Source of the DNA: Nocardia ignorata NBRC 108230
Lineage (GTDB): Bacteria; Actinomycetota; Actinomycetes; Mycobacteriales; Mycobacteriaceae
DNA: 64,000 nucleotides
Direction: 5' to 3'
Assembly: GCF_001612905.1 (NCBI RefSeq)
Contig: NZ_BDBI01000039.1
Coordinates: 1 to 64,000, forward strand
Under the pieces are notes generated by a model. The model was not told the origin of the DNA. It ran no database searches and saw only the letters and a list, made by a program, of their open reading frames with translations. The translations under genes were made by a program, and so were the position numbers. Of this stretch, positions 9,139 to 17,369 are shown in pieces (position 1 is the stretch's first letter; each line of letters starts with the position of its first letter).

Positions 9139-10337
9139 CTCAGGGCACTACCCGCCAGCCATTGGTCCCAGGGCACGCTCCAATCACCGTTCTGCCACAC
9201 TTCGAGCGGTGCGCCGCCGGTATTGCGGATCTCCACCACATCACCGGGCTGGGAGAACTCGTAGAACCAGCGCGCGTTCTCCCCGCTGAGATTGAGGCAG
9301 CCGTGCGAGACGTTGGTGTTGCCCTGCGCCCAGATGGTGTCGTCGAGTTGATGCAGGTAGATGCCGTCGGTGCTGATCCTGGTCGCCCAGCCGATGGTCT
9401 CCTTGTAGCCGAGGCGCGAGTTCACGGGCAGGCCGTAGGTGGAGGAGTCCATCACCACCGGGTTGGCCTTGTCCATGACCGTGTAGATCCCGGGCTGGGT
9501 CCAGAAGGAGATGGTTTTGCCTGCCACTTGTTCGCTGCCGCCGCGACCCATCGAGGTCGGCATGGTGCGCACCAGCGCGCCGTTCTCGTATACCTGGACC
9601 TGTTTGGTGGTGTCGTCGACGATCGACACGTGGGACGGGCCGATGGTGAAGCTGGTCTTGGTGTCCTCCTGGCCGTAGAGGCCGCCGCCGAGATCCTTGC
9701 CGTAGATATCGGCGGCGAGCGTCACCCGGGTACCCGGCTCGTAGTAGTTCTGCGGGCGCCAGTGGGCGTTGCGGTCGTCGAGCCAGTACCAGGAGCCGGT
9801 GACGGGCGGGTCGGTGGTGACCGACAGGTGCCGTTCGGCGGTGGCGCGATCCGGCACGTTCTCGTCGAAATGGGCGACGACAACCGTGCCGACGCCGAAG
9901 GTCCCCTGTGGTGAGAGGGCGGTGCCGCCCGTGGTGCGGAAATACACCTTGGTCTGGTTGTTGGGGGCCAGCGTGGTGAACGTCGAGGTGGTCGGCTCGG
10001 TGCCGCGGTCGGTCGCGGCGGTGATCGTGTAGGTGCGGCCGTAGCCGAGGGGTTCGGTCGGCTTCCAGGCGGTGCGGTCGGGGGTGAAGACGCCCTCGAC
10101 CTCGTTGTCCTGCTCGTTGGTCATCGTGACCGAGGTGAGCGTGCCTTCGCTGGTGCTGACCCGGACCGGAGCCAGCGGGTCGATCTCGGTGGCACCCGAC
10201 TCGGGCGACACCGAGACCACGGCCTCGGGCGGGGCGTCGGTCGAGGACCCGGAGTCGGTGGTCGAGCCGCCGCAGGCCGCGACCAGCAGCAGCACGAGCA
10301 CGGCGGCCAGCGCGGCCGAACAACGTTGTCGGATCAT
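9135..10337 (-). CDS. L,D-transpeptidase, LdtMt2-like lipoprotein
   Basis: 400 residues. The lipoprotein signal ends LLLVAACGG, so Cys22 is probably lipidated. Two Ig-like domains (about 40-250) lead to a YkuD catalytic domain with HQLDD and the active-site motif SHGCLNLS, with catalytic Cys near residue 347. The C-terminal NGDWSVPWDQWLAGSA resembles the LdtMt2 tail. It makes 3-3 cross-links in peptidoglycan outside the cell membrane and is relevant to beta-lactam response. It sits between yceI (26 bp upstream) and the LCP gene, which it overlaps by 4 nt. Confidence 0.93.
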   Translation of the reverse strand: MIRQRCSAALAAVLVLLLVAACGGSTTDSGSSTDAPPEAVVSVSPESGATEIDPLAPVRVSTSEGTLTSVTMTNEQDNEVEGVFTPDRTAWKPTEPLGYGRTYTITAATDRGTEPTTSTFTTLAPNNQTKVYFRTTGGTALSPQGTFGVGTVVVAHFDENVPDRATAERHLSVTTDPPVTGSWYWLDDRNAHWRPQNYYEPGTRVTLAADIYGKDLGGGLYGQEDTKTSFTIGPSHVSIVDDTTKQVQVYENGALVRTMPTSMGRGGSEQVAGKTISFWTQPGIYTVMDKANPVVMDSSTYGLPVNSRLGYKETIGWATRISTDGIYLHQLDDTIWAQGNTNVSHGCLNLSGENARWFYEFSQPGDVVEIRNTGGAPLEVWQNGDWSVPWDQWLAGSALR

Positions 10338-10363
10338 CTACCCCTCCCTCGGTCCGGTTCCGC

Positions 10364-10909
10364 TCAGCTCTGCAGGCCGACCTCGATGTCGAGGGACAGG
10401 TTGATCTTGTCGCCGATCACCGCGCCGCCGTCGGCCATCGGCATGTCGATGGTGAGGCCGAAATCGTGGCGGTTCACGGTGGCGGTCGCGGTGAAACCGG
10501 CGACCGGCGCGTCGGCCATGCCGGGGCCGGTGCCGAGGAACTCCACGTCGAGGGTGACCGGATGGGTGATGCCACGCACCGTGAAATCGCCGGTGACGCT
10601 GAATTCGCTGCTCAGGGCCTTGAATCCGGAGGCTTTGAAGGTGGCCGTCGGGTAGTTGGCGGCGTCGAAGAAGTCGGCGGTGGCCAGGTGGGCGTCACGC
10701 TGGGGGTTGTCGGTGGTGAGCGAGGCGACCTGGATCTCGGCTTCGGTGTCGGCGGTGCCGTCGTCGTGGACGACGAGGGTGCCGGAGAAGTCGGTGAACC
10801 GGCCGCGCACCTTGCTCACCATGAGGTGACGAACCGAGAATTCGAGGCTGGAGTGGGCGGGGTCGATGACCCAGGTTCCCGCGGCCAGTCCCTTGGCAGG
10901 TGCCGACAT
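10364..10909 (-). CDS. YceI family protein
   Basis: 181 residues. The YceI lipocalin-like beta-barrel is clear: GTWVIDPAHSSLEFSVRHLMVSKVRGRF, then FKASG, SVTGDFTVRGITHPV and LTIDMPMADGGAVIGDKI near the end. YceI proteins bind isoprenoid-type lipids. There is no signal peptide, so it is probably cytoplasmic. It is the first gene of a cell-wall operon with the L,D-transpeptidase and LCP genes, where a polyprenyl-binding function would make sense, although that link is an inference. Confidence 0.9.
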   Translation of the reverse strand: MSAPAKGLAAGTWVIDPAHSSLEFSVRHLMVSKVRGRFTDFSGTLVVHDDGTADTEAEIQVASLTTDNPQRDAHLATADFFDAANYPTATFKASGFKALSSEFSVTGDFTVRGITHPVTLDVEFLGTGPGMADAPVAGFTATATVNRHDFGLTIDMPMADGGAVIGDKINLSLDIEVGLQS

Positions 10910-10999
10910 GATCTCTCCTCACTTGACGATCCGGCCGAGGGACGGCCGACGGGGTGTGAAGCGATAACGAACCCAGCCTAGCCCGGCGGAGAGTATCGG

Positions 11000-11194
11000 T
11001 CAGCTATCGCTGCTCGTCCGTTCGCCGAGGAACCGCAGTAGCGCGGGGTCGGCGGAGGTGAACCGGTCGACCTCCTGGCCGCCGGTGCATTCGAACAAAC
11101 CGATGGTGACGCTGTCGGCGCGGCGAGTGAGCACCCGCCAGATCGCGCCCGAATCAGCCCAGCGACGCAGGGTTTCGACCGGGTCGGTGCTCAT
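11000..11194 (-). CDS. Small conserved actinobacterial protein
   Basis: 64 residues (MSTDPVETLRRW, then DSGAIWRVLTRR, VTIGLFECTGGQEVDRF and a C-terminal LLRFLGER). It looks like a small soluble protein with one cysteine and no signal or membrane segment. Similar short proteins are common in Nocardia and relatives, with no known role. Its ATG overlaps the stop of the MFS gene by 4 nt (ATGA), so it is translated with it. Confidence 0.75.
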   Translation of the reverse strand: MSTDPVETLRRWADSGAIWRVLTRRADSVTIGLFECTGGQEVDRFTSADPALLRFLGERTSSDS

Positions 11195-12390
11195 ACCCGT
11201 TCACGATAGTTGGCGGCGACCAGCGCGAGGCAGGCCGCGGCGATCACCGCGGTCACCAGATACATGGCGGGATAACCGAAGCCGAAGCTGCCGTGCAGCG
11301 CCGACAGGATCGCGGGCACACCGAAACCGAGGTAGCTCACCGAATAGAACACCGCGTTGAGCCCGGCCAGGTCACCGGGGCCCGCGATCCGCTCGATCTG
11401 CTGCAGTCCCGCGACCAGGCCGATGCCGTAACCGCTGCCGAGAACGACGGCGGTGAGCAGCGTCGCGCCGATGGTGAGGGTCGACGCGGTCCAGGCCGCG
11501 AGCAGCATGCCGGCGGTGAGCAGCACGAGCGCGAGCACCGCGGCGCGGGCGGTGCCGGGCCGATCGATGCGGCGCGCGACCGACTGAATGGTGAAGCCGC
11601 AGCCGAGCGTGACCATGGTGACCAGGGCCGAGAACGCGATCGGGGCCTGGGCGACCTGCCCGAGCATGAGCGTGGGCAGCACGGCGTAGGCGGTGGCGTT
11701 GGCGGTGAACAACCACAGGGCCACGGGCACCGCGACCCGCAGGAAGCGGCGGTGACCTGCGGCGGGGATCTTCAGATCGTCGAGCAACCGGGCCGGATGT
11801 GTCTGTCGGCGCACGGTTTCCGGCGCTCGCACCAGCCAGGCCGTGGCCAGGACACACAGCGCCACATTGACCAGATACGCGGTGGAATCGGGCAGCGGAC
11901 CCCACTGCGCGAGGACGCCCGCCACACCCGCGCCGAGGGCGAAACCGGCGGTCAGGCTCATCGCCGAGCGTCGGGCGCCGACGCCCGGCCCGGACAATTC
12001 CTTGAGCCAGCTGCCGCCGACGGCCATCGCCAGCCCGAGCGCGACACCGCACAGCATCCGCCCGGCCGCGAGCATCGGCACCGACGACGCCCCCGCCGCC
12101 AGCAACAGCGAACCGGCCGCGGCGATCAGCGGGGCGGGCAGCATGAGCGGGCGCCTGCCGAATCGGTCCGACAGCGGACCGCCGATGAGCAGGGCGGGCA
12201 CGATGCCGAGCACGTAGTAGAAGAGCAGCAGATCGACGGCTGTGGCGGCCAGCCCGTGCCCCTTGTACATCACCAGCAACGGGGTGAACTCGTTGCCACC
12301 CCAGGCGATCGTCACCACGGCGGCCGAGACCGCCTGCCAGGCGCGGGTCGCCGGGACAGCACGGGGCCGCTCGCTGGTGAGAATCGCCAT
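11191..12390 (-). CDS. MFS transporter
   Basis: 399 residues and about 12 hydrophobic segments. The loop 2-3 motif GGPLSDRFGRRPLM is a good MFS motif A. The ATG at 12390 has ggaaaggg upstream, which is why I discard the much longer reading upstream. The substrate cannot be read from sequence. The small protein downstream is coupled by ATGA. The 105-bp region between this gene and the DUF72 gene is probably a divergent promoter. Confidence 0.87.
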   Translation of the reverse strand: MAILTSERPRAVPATRAWQAVSAAVVTIAWGGNEFTPLLVMYKGHGLAATAVDLLLFYYVLGIVPALLIGGPLSDRFGRRPLMLPAPLIAAAGSLLLAAGASSVPMLAAGRMLCGVALGLAMAVGGSWLKELSGPGVGARRSAMSLTAGFALGAGVAGVLAQWGPLPDSTAYLVNVALCVLATAWLVRAPETVRRQTHPARLLDDLKIPAAGHRRFLRVAVPVALWLFTANATAYAVLPTLMLGQVAQAPIAFSALVTMVTLGCGFTIQSVARRIDRPGTARAAVLALVLLTAGMLLAAWTASTLTIGATLLTAVVLGSGYGIGLVAGLQQIERIAGPGDLAGLNAVFYSVSYLGFGVPAILSALHGSFGFGYPAMYLVTAVIAAACLALVAANYRERV

Positions 12391-12495
12391 CACAGGCCCT
12401 TTCCGTCGTGCGCGCACCGGGGAAACGCGCACGGGCGAAATGGTGGCAACCGGTCTCATTTTAGGGACGGGCGCCCGCTGTAATACGGTCGGGTA

Positions 12496-13326
12496 GTGCG
12501 TGAGCTGCGGGTGGGGTGTGCGATGTGGACTCATCCGCAGTGGCCCGCGTCGGCCGAGAAGCTGCGTTCCTACGCCGCGCACTGCGGCGCCGTGGAGGGC
12601 AATACGACCTTCTACGCGACCCCCTCGGCCTCGACGGTGCAATCCTGGGCGCGTCAGACCGCGCCGGACTTCCGGTTCGTCCTCAAACCGCCGAGGGCGA
12701 TCACGCACGAACGCAGGCTTGTCGACGCGCGCGCCGAACTCGCCACCTTCCTGGACGTGATGGCGCCACTCGGTTCCCGCGTGCACGCGCTGTGGCTGCA
12801 GCTGCCTGCGTCGTTCGGTCCAGGTGATCTCGGCGCGCTCGCCCGGTTCCAGCGTGAGCTGCCCTCGGGGCTGCGCTGCGCCGTCGAGGTGCGGCACCCG
12901 GCCTTCTTCACCGACGACCACGCCGCCGTGCAGCTGGAACGGGTGCTCGGGCGGATCGGCGCCGAATGGGTGCCCTTCGATACGACGGTGCTGTTCGACG
13001 GGCCGTCGGTCGATGCGGCCGAGGTGGAGGCACGGGCGAAGAAGCCTCGGGTACCCAGGCGTACCCGCGCGCTCACCGAGTACCCGATCGTGCGCTATCA
13101 CGGCCGATCCGACGAGGAGCGCACGGTGGCGGGGTGGGAGCCCTGGGTGGAGACGGTGGCGCAGTGGTTGCGGGAAGGCCGGTCGCCGACGGTCTTCGTG
13201 CACACGCCCGACAATGCGGCCGCACGCGACCTGGCCCGCCGGTTCCACGCCGAGGTCGCCGCGGTGGTTCCCGAACTCCCACCGCAACCCGCGGGCGGGA
13301 CCGAGGAACCGATGACACTGTTCTGA
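12496..13326 (+). CDS. DUF72 family protein
   Basis: 276 residues. DUF72 (YecE-like) TIM-barrel features are visible: VGCAMWTHPQWP, YAAHCGAVEGNTTFYATPS, FRFVLKPPRAITHERRL, WLQLPASFGP, AVEVRHPAFF and VRYHGR. Function is unknown, and a nuclease or hydrolase role has been suggested for the fold. The start is GTG at 12496, close to where family members begin. Confidence 0.87.
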   Translation: MRELRVGCAMWTHPQWPASAEKLRSYAAHCGAVEGNTTFYATPSASTVQSWARQTAPDFRFVLKPPRAITHERRLVDARAELATFLDVMAPLGSRVHALWLQLPASFGPGDLGALARFQRELPSGLRCAVEVRHPAFFTDDHAAVQLERVLGRIGAEWVPFDTTVLFDGPSVDAAEVEARAKKPRVPRRTRALTEYPIVRYHGRSDEERTVAGWEPWVETVAQWLREGRSPTVFVHTPDNAAARDLARRFHAEVAAVVPELPPQPAGGTEEPMTLF

Positions 13327-13427
13327 CCAGCCTGTCCGCGTCGATTCCGCGCACACTTGTCGGAGGGTCGTGGCATGCTGTGCGCCAGCACTGGGGAGTG
13401 TGTGGGCGGGACTCGAGGGGACAGCCC

Positions 13428-13949
13428 ATGTCTGGGTCGATGGATGGAACGGCGTTGTTGCCCGCGCCGCACTGTGAGCCGCGCTTGGAGCACGGCGGGC
13501 GATCGGAAGAGGTTGTGCCGCATCGGGTTACCCGGGGGCGCACGCGGCGGTCCGGGCACGGCACGCCCGCCGGGATCAGGCGCGCGGTACGCGGTGCGTG
13601 TGTGGCGCAGACGTCGGTGGTCGAAGCGCATACGGAGACAATGCGATTCGCCGAGCAGGTGCTGCGGTGGGTGCTCGAAGTCCTCGACCGGCGGCGGTCG
13701 GTCACGCATCTGCGACCCTTCGCCGATCCGCTGGTGGTGTCGGCGGTCGCCACCATGCTCGCCCAGGATCTGGTTCCCGGAAAGGGATTGGGCGCCGCCA
13801 ATCTCACGCGTGTCCGGCAGACCTCGGCCGAACCGGGAGCAGCCGAGGTGTTCGCCCTGTATCAGCGGGGCGACCGCACCCTCGCCATCGCCGGACGGAT
13901 CGAATCGGGCAAGGACACCTGGCGGTTGGTCGCGCTGCGAATGTATTGA
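13428..13949 (+). CDS. Rv3235-like protein (DUF6459)
   Basis: 173 residues. The N-terminal 60 residues are Arg/Gly-rich and low complexity. The C-terminal half (TMRFAEQVLRWVLEVLDRRRSVTHLRPFADP and onward to DTWRLVALRMY) matches the actinobacterial Rv3235 family. In many genomes this small protein lies near secA. ATG 13428 follows gagggg. The role is unknown. The gene converges with the DUF4254 gene, 6 bp apart. Confidence 0.75.
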   Translation: MSGSMDGTALLPAPHCEPRLEHGGRSEEVVPHRVTRGRTRRSGHGTPAGIRRAVRGACVAQTSVVEAHTETMRFAEQVLRWVLEVLDRRRSVTHLRPFADPLVVSAVATMLAQDLVPGKGLGAANLTRVRQTSAEPGAAEVFALYQRGDRTLAIAGRIESGKDTWRLVALRMY

Positions 13950-13955
13950 AGAAGG

Positions 13956-14444
13956 CTATTCGGTGCCCGGCCGATGCTGGTCGGCCTGGTCGCGGCCGCT
14001 GTCGGGGGCGTCGTCGGAGCCGTCGGGCAGGCGGCGCGTGCCGTTGGCCACCTCGGCGACGAGATCGTCGTAGCCGCAGGCCAATTCGTGCAGCCGTTGC
14101 TGGGCGGCGCGCAACTCGGCCTCGGCGCCGCAGGCCAGCGCCCGGTAGGTGAGCGCGGCGAAATGGGCCATGCGATCGACGACGGCGCCGATGCTCTCGG
14201 TGTGCATCGGCGCCGTGGTCGGTGGTTTCGGCGAGCGGAGCAGCACCCAGCGGTCGATCTCGCAGACCAACCGGGCGCGCTCCCAATCGATATCGCTGGT
14301 GTCGCCGGGCACCAGCTGTTCGCGGCGTTCGTGCAGGACCGCCAGTTCGTGCGCGGCCGCGAGCACGGGGTCGACGGACCCGGTGACCCCGCACACGGCA
14401 CGCATCATGTCGGTGCGGGCAGGCAGTCCCGGTTCCCTGTCCAC
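13956..14444 (-). CDS. DUF4254-family protein
   Basis: 162 residues, all-helical. The pattern VLAAAHELAVLHERR, DIDWERARLVCEIDRWV, HTESIGAVVDRMA and YDDLVAEVANGTRRLP fits DUF4254 proteins, which are frequent in Nocardia. The start is uncertain: GTG 14444 (MDREPGLPARTDMMRA) gives the usual N-terminal extension, while ATG 14408 is the fallback. Function is unknown. Confidence 0.68.
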   Translation of the reverse strand: MDREPGLPARTDMMRAVCGVTGSVDPVLAAAHELAVLHERREQLVPGDTSDIDWERARLVCEIDRWVLLRSPKPPTTAPMHTESIGAVVDRMAHFAALTYRALACGAEAELRAAQQRLHELACGYDDLVAEVANGTRRLPDGSDDAPDSGRDQADQHRPGTE

Positions 14445-14542
14445 GTTTCGCCGCACCGTCCTTGCCGGAGTTCGTACCGCTTTCCGAAGAACATTCGTCC
14501 CGGTCGCGGATACGGATAGGTCGGACGGTTGCGCCCGCGGTC

Positions 14543-15688
14543 CTACAGGCTGCGCGCGATGATCTCCTTCATGATCTCGTTGGTGCCCGCGTAGATCAGC
14601 TGCACGCGGTTGTCCACCCACATGCGCGCGATCGGGTACTCGTTCATGTAGCCGTAGCCACCGAACAGCTGCAGGCAGGTGTCGGCGATCTGCATCGCCT
14701 TGTCGGTGCACCACCACTTGGCCATCGCGACGGTGGGGATGTCGAGCTCGCCGCGCAGGTGCTTCTCGATGCAGTCGTCGATGAACACGCGCGCGATGCG
14801 GGCCTCGGTGGCGACCTCGGCCAGCTTGAACTTGGTGTTCTGGAAACCGAACACCGGGCGGCCGAACGCCTCGCGCTCCTTCGTGTAGCGCAGCGTGTGC
14901 TCGAGCGCGACCTCCATGCCCGCGACCGCACCGTGGGCCACGATCAGGCGCTCCTGGGGCAGCTGCTGCATCAGCTGGACGAAGCCCTGGCCCTCCTGGG
15001 AGCCGAGCAGGTTGCTCACCGGGACGCGCACGTCCTCGAAGAACAGCTCGGAGGTGTCCTGACCCTTCTGACCGATCTTGTCGAGCACCCGGCCGCGACG
15101 GAAGCCCTCGCGGTCGGCCTCGACCAGCACCAGCGAGACGCCGGAGGCGCCCTGGGTGGGGTCGGTCTTGGCGACCACGATGATGAGGTCGGCCTGGGCG
15201 CCGTTGGTGATGAAGGTCTTGGAGCCGTTGATGACGTACTCGTCGCCGTCGCGGATCGCCTTGGCCTTCACGGCTTGCAGGTCGGAGCCGGTGCCGGGCT
15301 CGGTCATGGCGATGGCGCCGACGACCTCACCGGAGGCCATCTTGGGCAGCCACTGCTTCTTCTGCTCCTCGGTGCCGTAGGCGAGCAGATAGTGGGCGAC
15401 GATGCCGTTGTGCAGGCTCACGCCCCACGAGGTGTCGACGGCGCGCGCCTGCTCCTCCATCAACACCGCCTCGTGGGCGAAGGTGCCGCCACCGCCGCCG
15501 TACTCCTCCGGGATCGACAGACAGAGCAGACCGACTTCGCCCGCCTTGTTCCACAGGTCGCGATCCACATGGTGCTGCTCGCGGTACTTGTCGATATTGG
15601 GGACGAGTTCCTTGGCCAGGAAGGCGCGGGCGAGGTCGCGCAGGGCGTCCAGATCCTCGTTCATCCAGCTGGACCGATTGGCGGCCAT
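14543..15688 (-). CDS. Acyl-CoA dehydrogenase
   Basis: 381 residues. All three ACAD domains are present, with IAMTEPGTGSDLQAVKAKAIRDG (FAD/substrate loop), QKGQDTSELFFEDVRVP, KEREAFGRPVFGFQ and LFGGYGYMNEYPIARMWVD followed by IYAGTNEIMKEIIARSL. The glutamate in TNEI or the following KE region is the usual catalytic base area. It oxidises acyl-CoA thioesters to enoyl-CoA; chain length cannot be told. It stands alone, with a 331-bp region upstream that contains a short palindrome. Confidence 0.92.
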   Translation of the reverse strand: MAANRSSWMNEDLDALRDLARAFLAKELVPNIDKYREQHHVDRDLWNKAGEVGLLCLSIPEEYGGGGGTFAHEAVLMEEQARAVDTSWGVSLHNGIVAHYLLAYGTEEQKKQWLPKMASGEVVGAIAMTEPGTGSDLQAVKAKAIRDGDEYVINGSKTFITNGAQADLIIVVAKTDPTQGASGVSLVLVEADREGFRRGRVLDKIGQKGQDTSELFFEDVRVPVSNLLGSQEGQGFVQLMQQLPQERLIVAHGAVAGMEVALEHTLRYTKEREAFGRPVFGFQNTKFKLAEVATEARIARVFIDDCIEKHLRGELDIPTVAMAKWWCTDKAMQIADTCLQLFGGYGYMNEYPIARMWVDNRVQLIYAGTNEIMKEIIARSL

Positions 15689-16019
15689 CGAGTCTCCTTA
15701 TTACGGCTCGGCACAGCACCGGCCTCAGGCGTGACCGGTGGTTACGGATACAGTGTGTACCAATATTGGCGGAGTGACAATAGCGGCTTCGATCGGGGTG
15801 GCGAACGGTGTTCGACAACATTTGAGCCGCAGTGAAGTGAAAAGTGGGCTGTTTCGGCCGCAGGTGTGAAATGCGCGTGTCGCTCGCGGCGCGCCGCGTT
15901 TGGGCAGTGGTGTGGGAGCATCGGTTTCGCGCCGGAGGGTGAATGCACTAAGAATGGCGTGTGCCGTTCACACGTGTGCTCACCTGTCTGCCATCGCGAT
16001 CCCGGGGCGGTGGTCTGGC
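15689..16019. other. 331-bp divergent intergenic region
   Basis: This region lies between the acyl-CoA dehydrogenase and membrane protein genes. The only clear element is a perfect 10-base palindrome, ccaatattgg, at 15760-15769, 72-81 bases upstream of the dehydrogenase start. The rest shows no ORF with good coding signal and no RNA gene that I recognise. The plus-strand half (15840-16019) presumably carries the promoter of the membrane protein. Confidence 0.5.
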
Positions 16020-17306
16020 ATGACCAGCGAATCGCCCCTCGAGGACGACGTCAGCCAGCTCGCCCAGCGCGTCGAACGGGCGCGCGGACGACTCGCCTAC
16101 CAGTTCGACCCGGCGCTCACCGACGCCCTGTCCGAGGACGAACTGCGCGCCGAACGTGAACTCGCCGAACGCATCCGTGAACAGGATCGCGAACAGCGCT
16201 GGAAACACACCCAGGCGATGGCGCAGGCCTCGGACCGTGCAAGGCAGACCACCGAAGCTATCGAGAAGGCCGACATGCGAGATCTGCTGCTCGCCAGGAA
16301 GGCGATGGCCGCCCAGCGGCGCGAATCGAGCCCGCACGCCAAACTCGCCTCGCTGTATCGGCACCGGTCCTGGTCACTGAAGGCGCTGGCGGGCGTGGTC
16401 GCCGCGGGCATGCTGTGGTCGGCGGTGAACGTGCAGCAGAACATCGCGCCCGGCGGGCCGACGGACCCGCTGTTCTGGTTCAGTTACCTGCTCGAGGCCA
16501 TGATCAGCGTGTGTCTGATCATCATCATGGTCGGTACCAACAAGGTGGCCGAATGGGGCGTCATCGACAACCGGCGCCAGGTGGCGCTGGCCGAGATGGC
16601 GCTGCTCTCGCTCACCGTCACGCTCAACACCTACCCCTACGTGCGTGACGGCCGCTGGTACGACGCCGCCGTGCACGCCGTCGCTCCGGTGATGATCGGT
16701 GTCGCGCTGCTCATCCACGACGCGGTTAGTGCCAGGTACGGACTGGCGATCACCCGGGCGACCAGCCAGGTCAGGGACCTGCCCGACCCCGCCGAGGGCA
16801 TCCTCAACCGCCAGGCCGTCGACGGCGTGCGCCTCACCTACACCCCGCCGATGACCGGAAGCACCCGCATCGAGTCGGCGCCGCCCGCGCCGTCGGTGAC
16901 CGCCCCGACCACCCGCGAACCGGCCTGGACCCCGTCCGAGCCGGTCTCCAACGGCAGGCCGGCCGAGAAGCGCAAGCGTTTCGGCATCGGCAAGCCGTCC
17001 TCGGGCGACAAGGCCACAGCGAAGAAGACCGTCGTCGCCGCGGCCGAGCCGGTGAAGGAAACGCCCAAGCCGGTCGAGCAGGTGAAGACCACCGACTCGG
17101 TCCCCGCCGCCCGCAAGAGCACGATCTCCGACATCGAGGCCCGAGTCGAAAAGGCCTTCGCCGAAGCCAACTTCGGCTACGAGGCCATCGAACCGACCAG
17201 CATCTACGACACCGGCCAGTTCCGCATCGCCGAGAGCCTGGAACAGGAACTCAACGAGATGCGCGAGGCCCGGAGGCAGGCCCGCAAGGAGCGCGCGGGG
17301 TCGTAG
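16020..17306 (+). CDS. Membrane protein with cytoplasmic coiled N-terminus and charged C-terminus
   Basis: 428 residues, not assigned to a family. Residues 1-110 are very rich in Glu/Arg and likely coiled-coil (RAERELAERIREQDREQRWK). Then come four hydrophobic segments at about 118-135, 155-172, 185-200 and 212-232. A Pro/Thr/Lys-rich linker follows, and a charged helical end (LEQELNEMREARRQARKE). The four-helix core recalls DUF2637/SpdB-like membrane proteins found on actinomycete plasmids and integrative elements, but I see no transfer genes nearby and treat this as a weak resemblance. ATG 16020 has gggg about 12 bases upstream. Confidence 0.7.
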   Translation: MTSESPLEDDVSQLAQRVERARGRLAYQFDPALTDALSEDELRAERELAERIREQDREQRWKHTQAMAQASDRARQTTEAIEKADMRDLLLARKAMAAQRRESSPHAKLASLYRHRSWSLKALAGVVAAGMLWSAVNVQQNIAPGGPTDPLFWFSYLLEAMISVCLIIIMVGTNKVAEWGVIDNRRQVALAEMALLSLTVTLNTYPYVRDGRWYDAAVHAVAPVMIGVALLIHDAVSARYGLAITRATSQVRDLPDPAEGILNRQAVDGVRLTYTPPMTGSTRIESAPPAPSVTAPTTREPAWTPSEPVSNGRPAEKRKRFGIGKPSSGDKATAKKTVVAAAEPVKETPKPVEQVKTTDSVPAARKSTISDIEARVEKAFAEANFGYEAIEPTSIYDTGQFRIAESLEQELNEMREARRQARKERAGS

Positions 17307-17326
17307 CCACTCCTTCCACACGCGCA

Positions 17327-17361
17327 AAACCGCCCTGGTTCCGAGCGAACCAGGGCGGTTT
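17327..17361. terminator. Bidirectional terminator
   Basis: Perfect 14-base arms (17327-17340, aaaccgccctggtt, and 17348-17361) around a 7-base loop lie between two convergent genes. Confidence 0.9.
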
Positions 17362-17369
17362 CGTGTGTG

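Noticed and set aside
14543..15688. Reading the acyl-CoA dehydrogenase as a named mycobacterial FadE.
   Set aside because: The family is too large and the N-terminus does not match the FadE members I remember well, so no symbol is given.
16020..17306. Evidence of an integrative element or plasmid around the SpdB-like membrane protein.
   Set aside because: No integrase, relaxase, TraB-like translocase, attachment repeat or tRNA target is present nearby.
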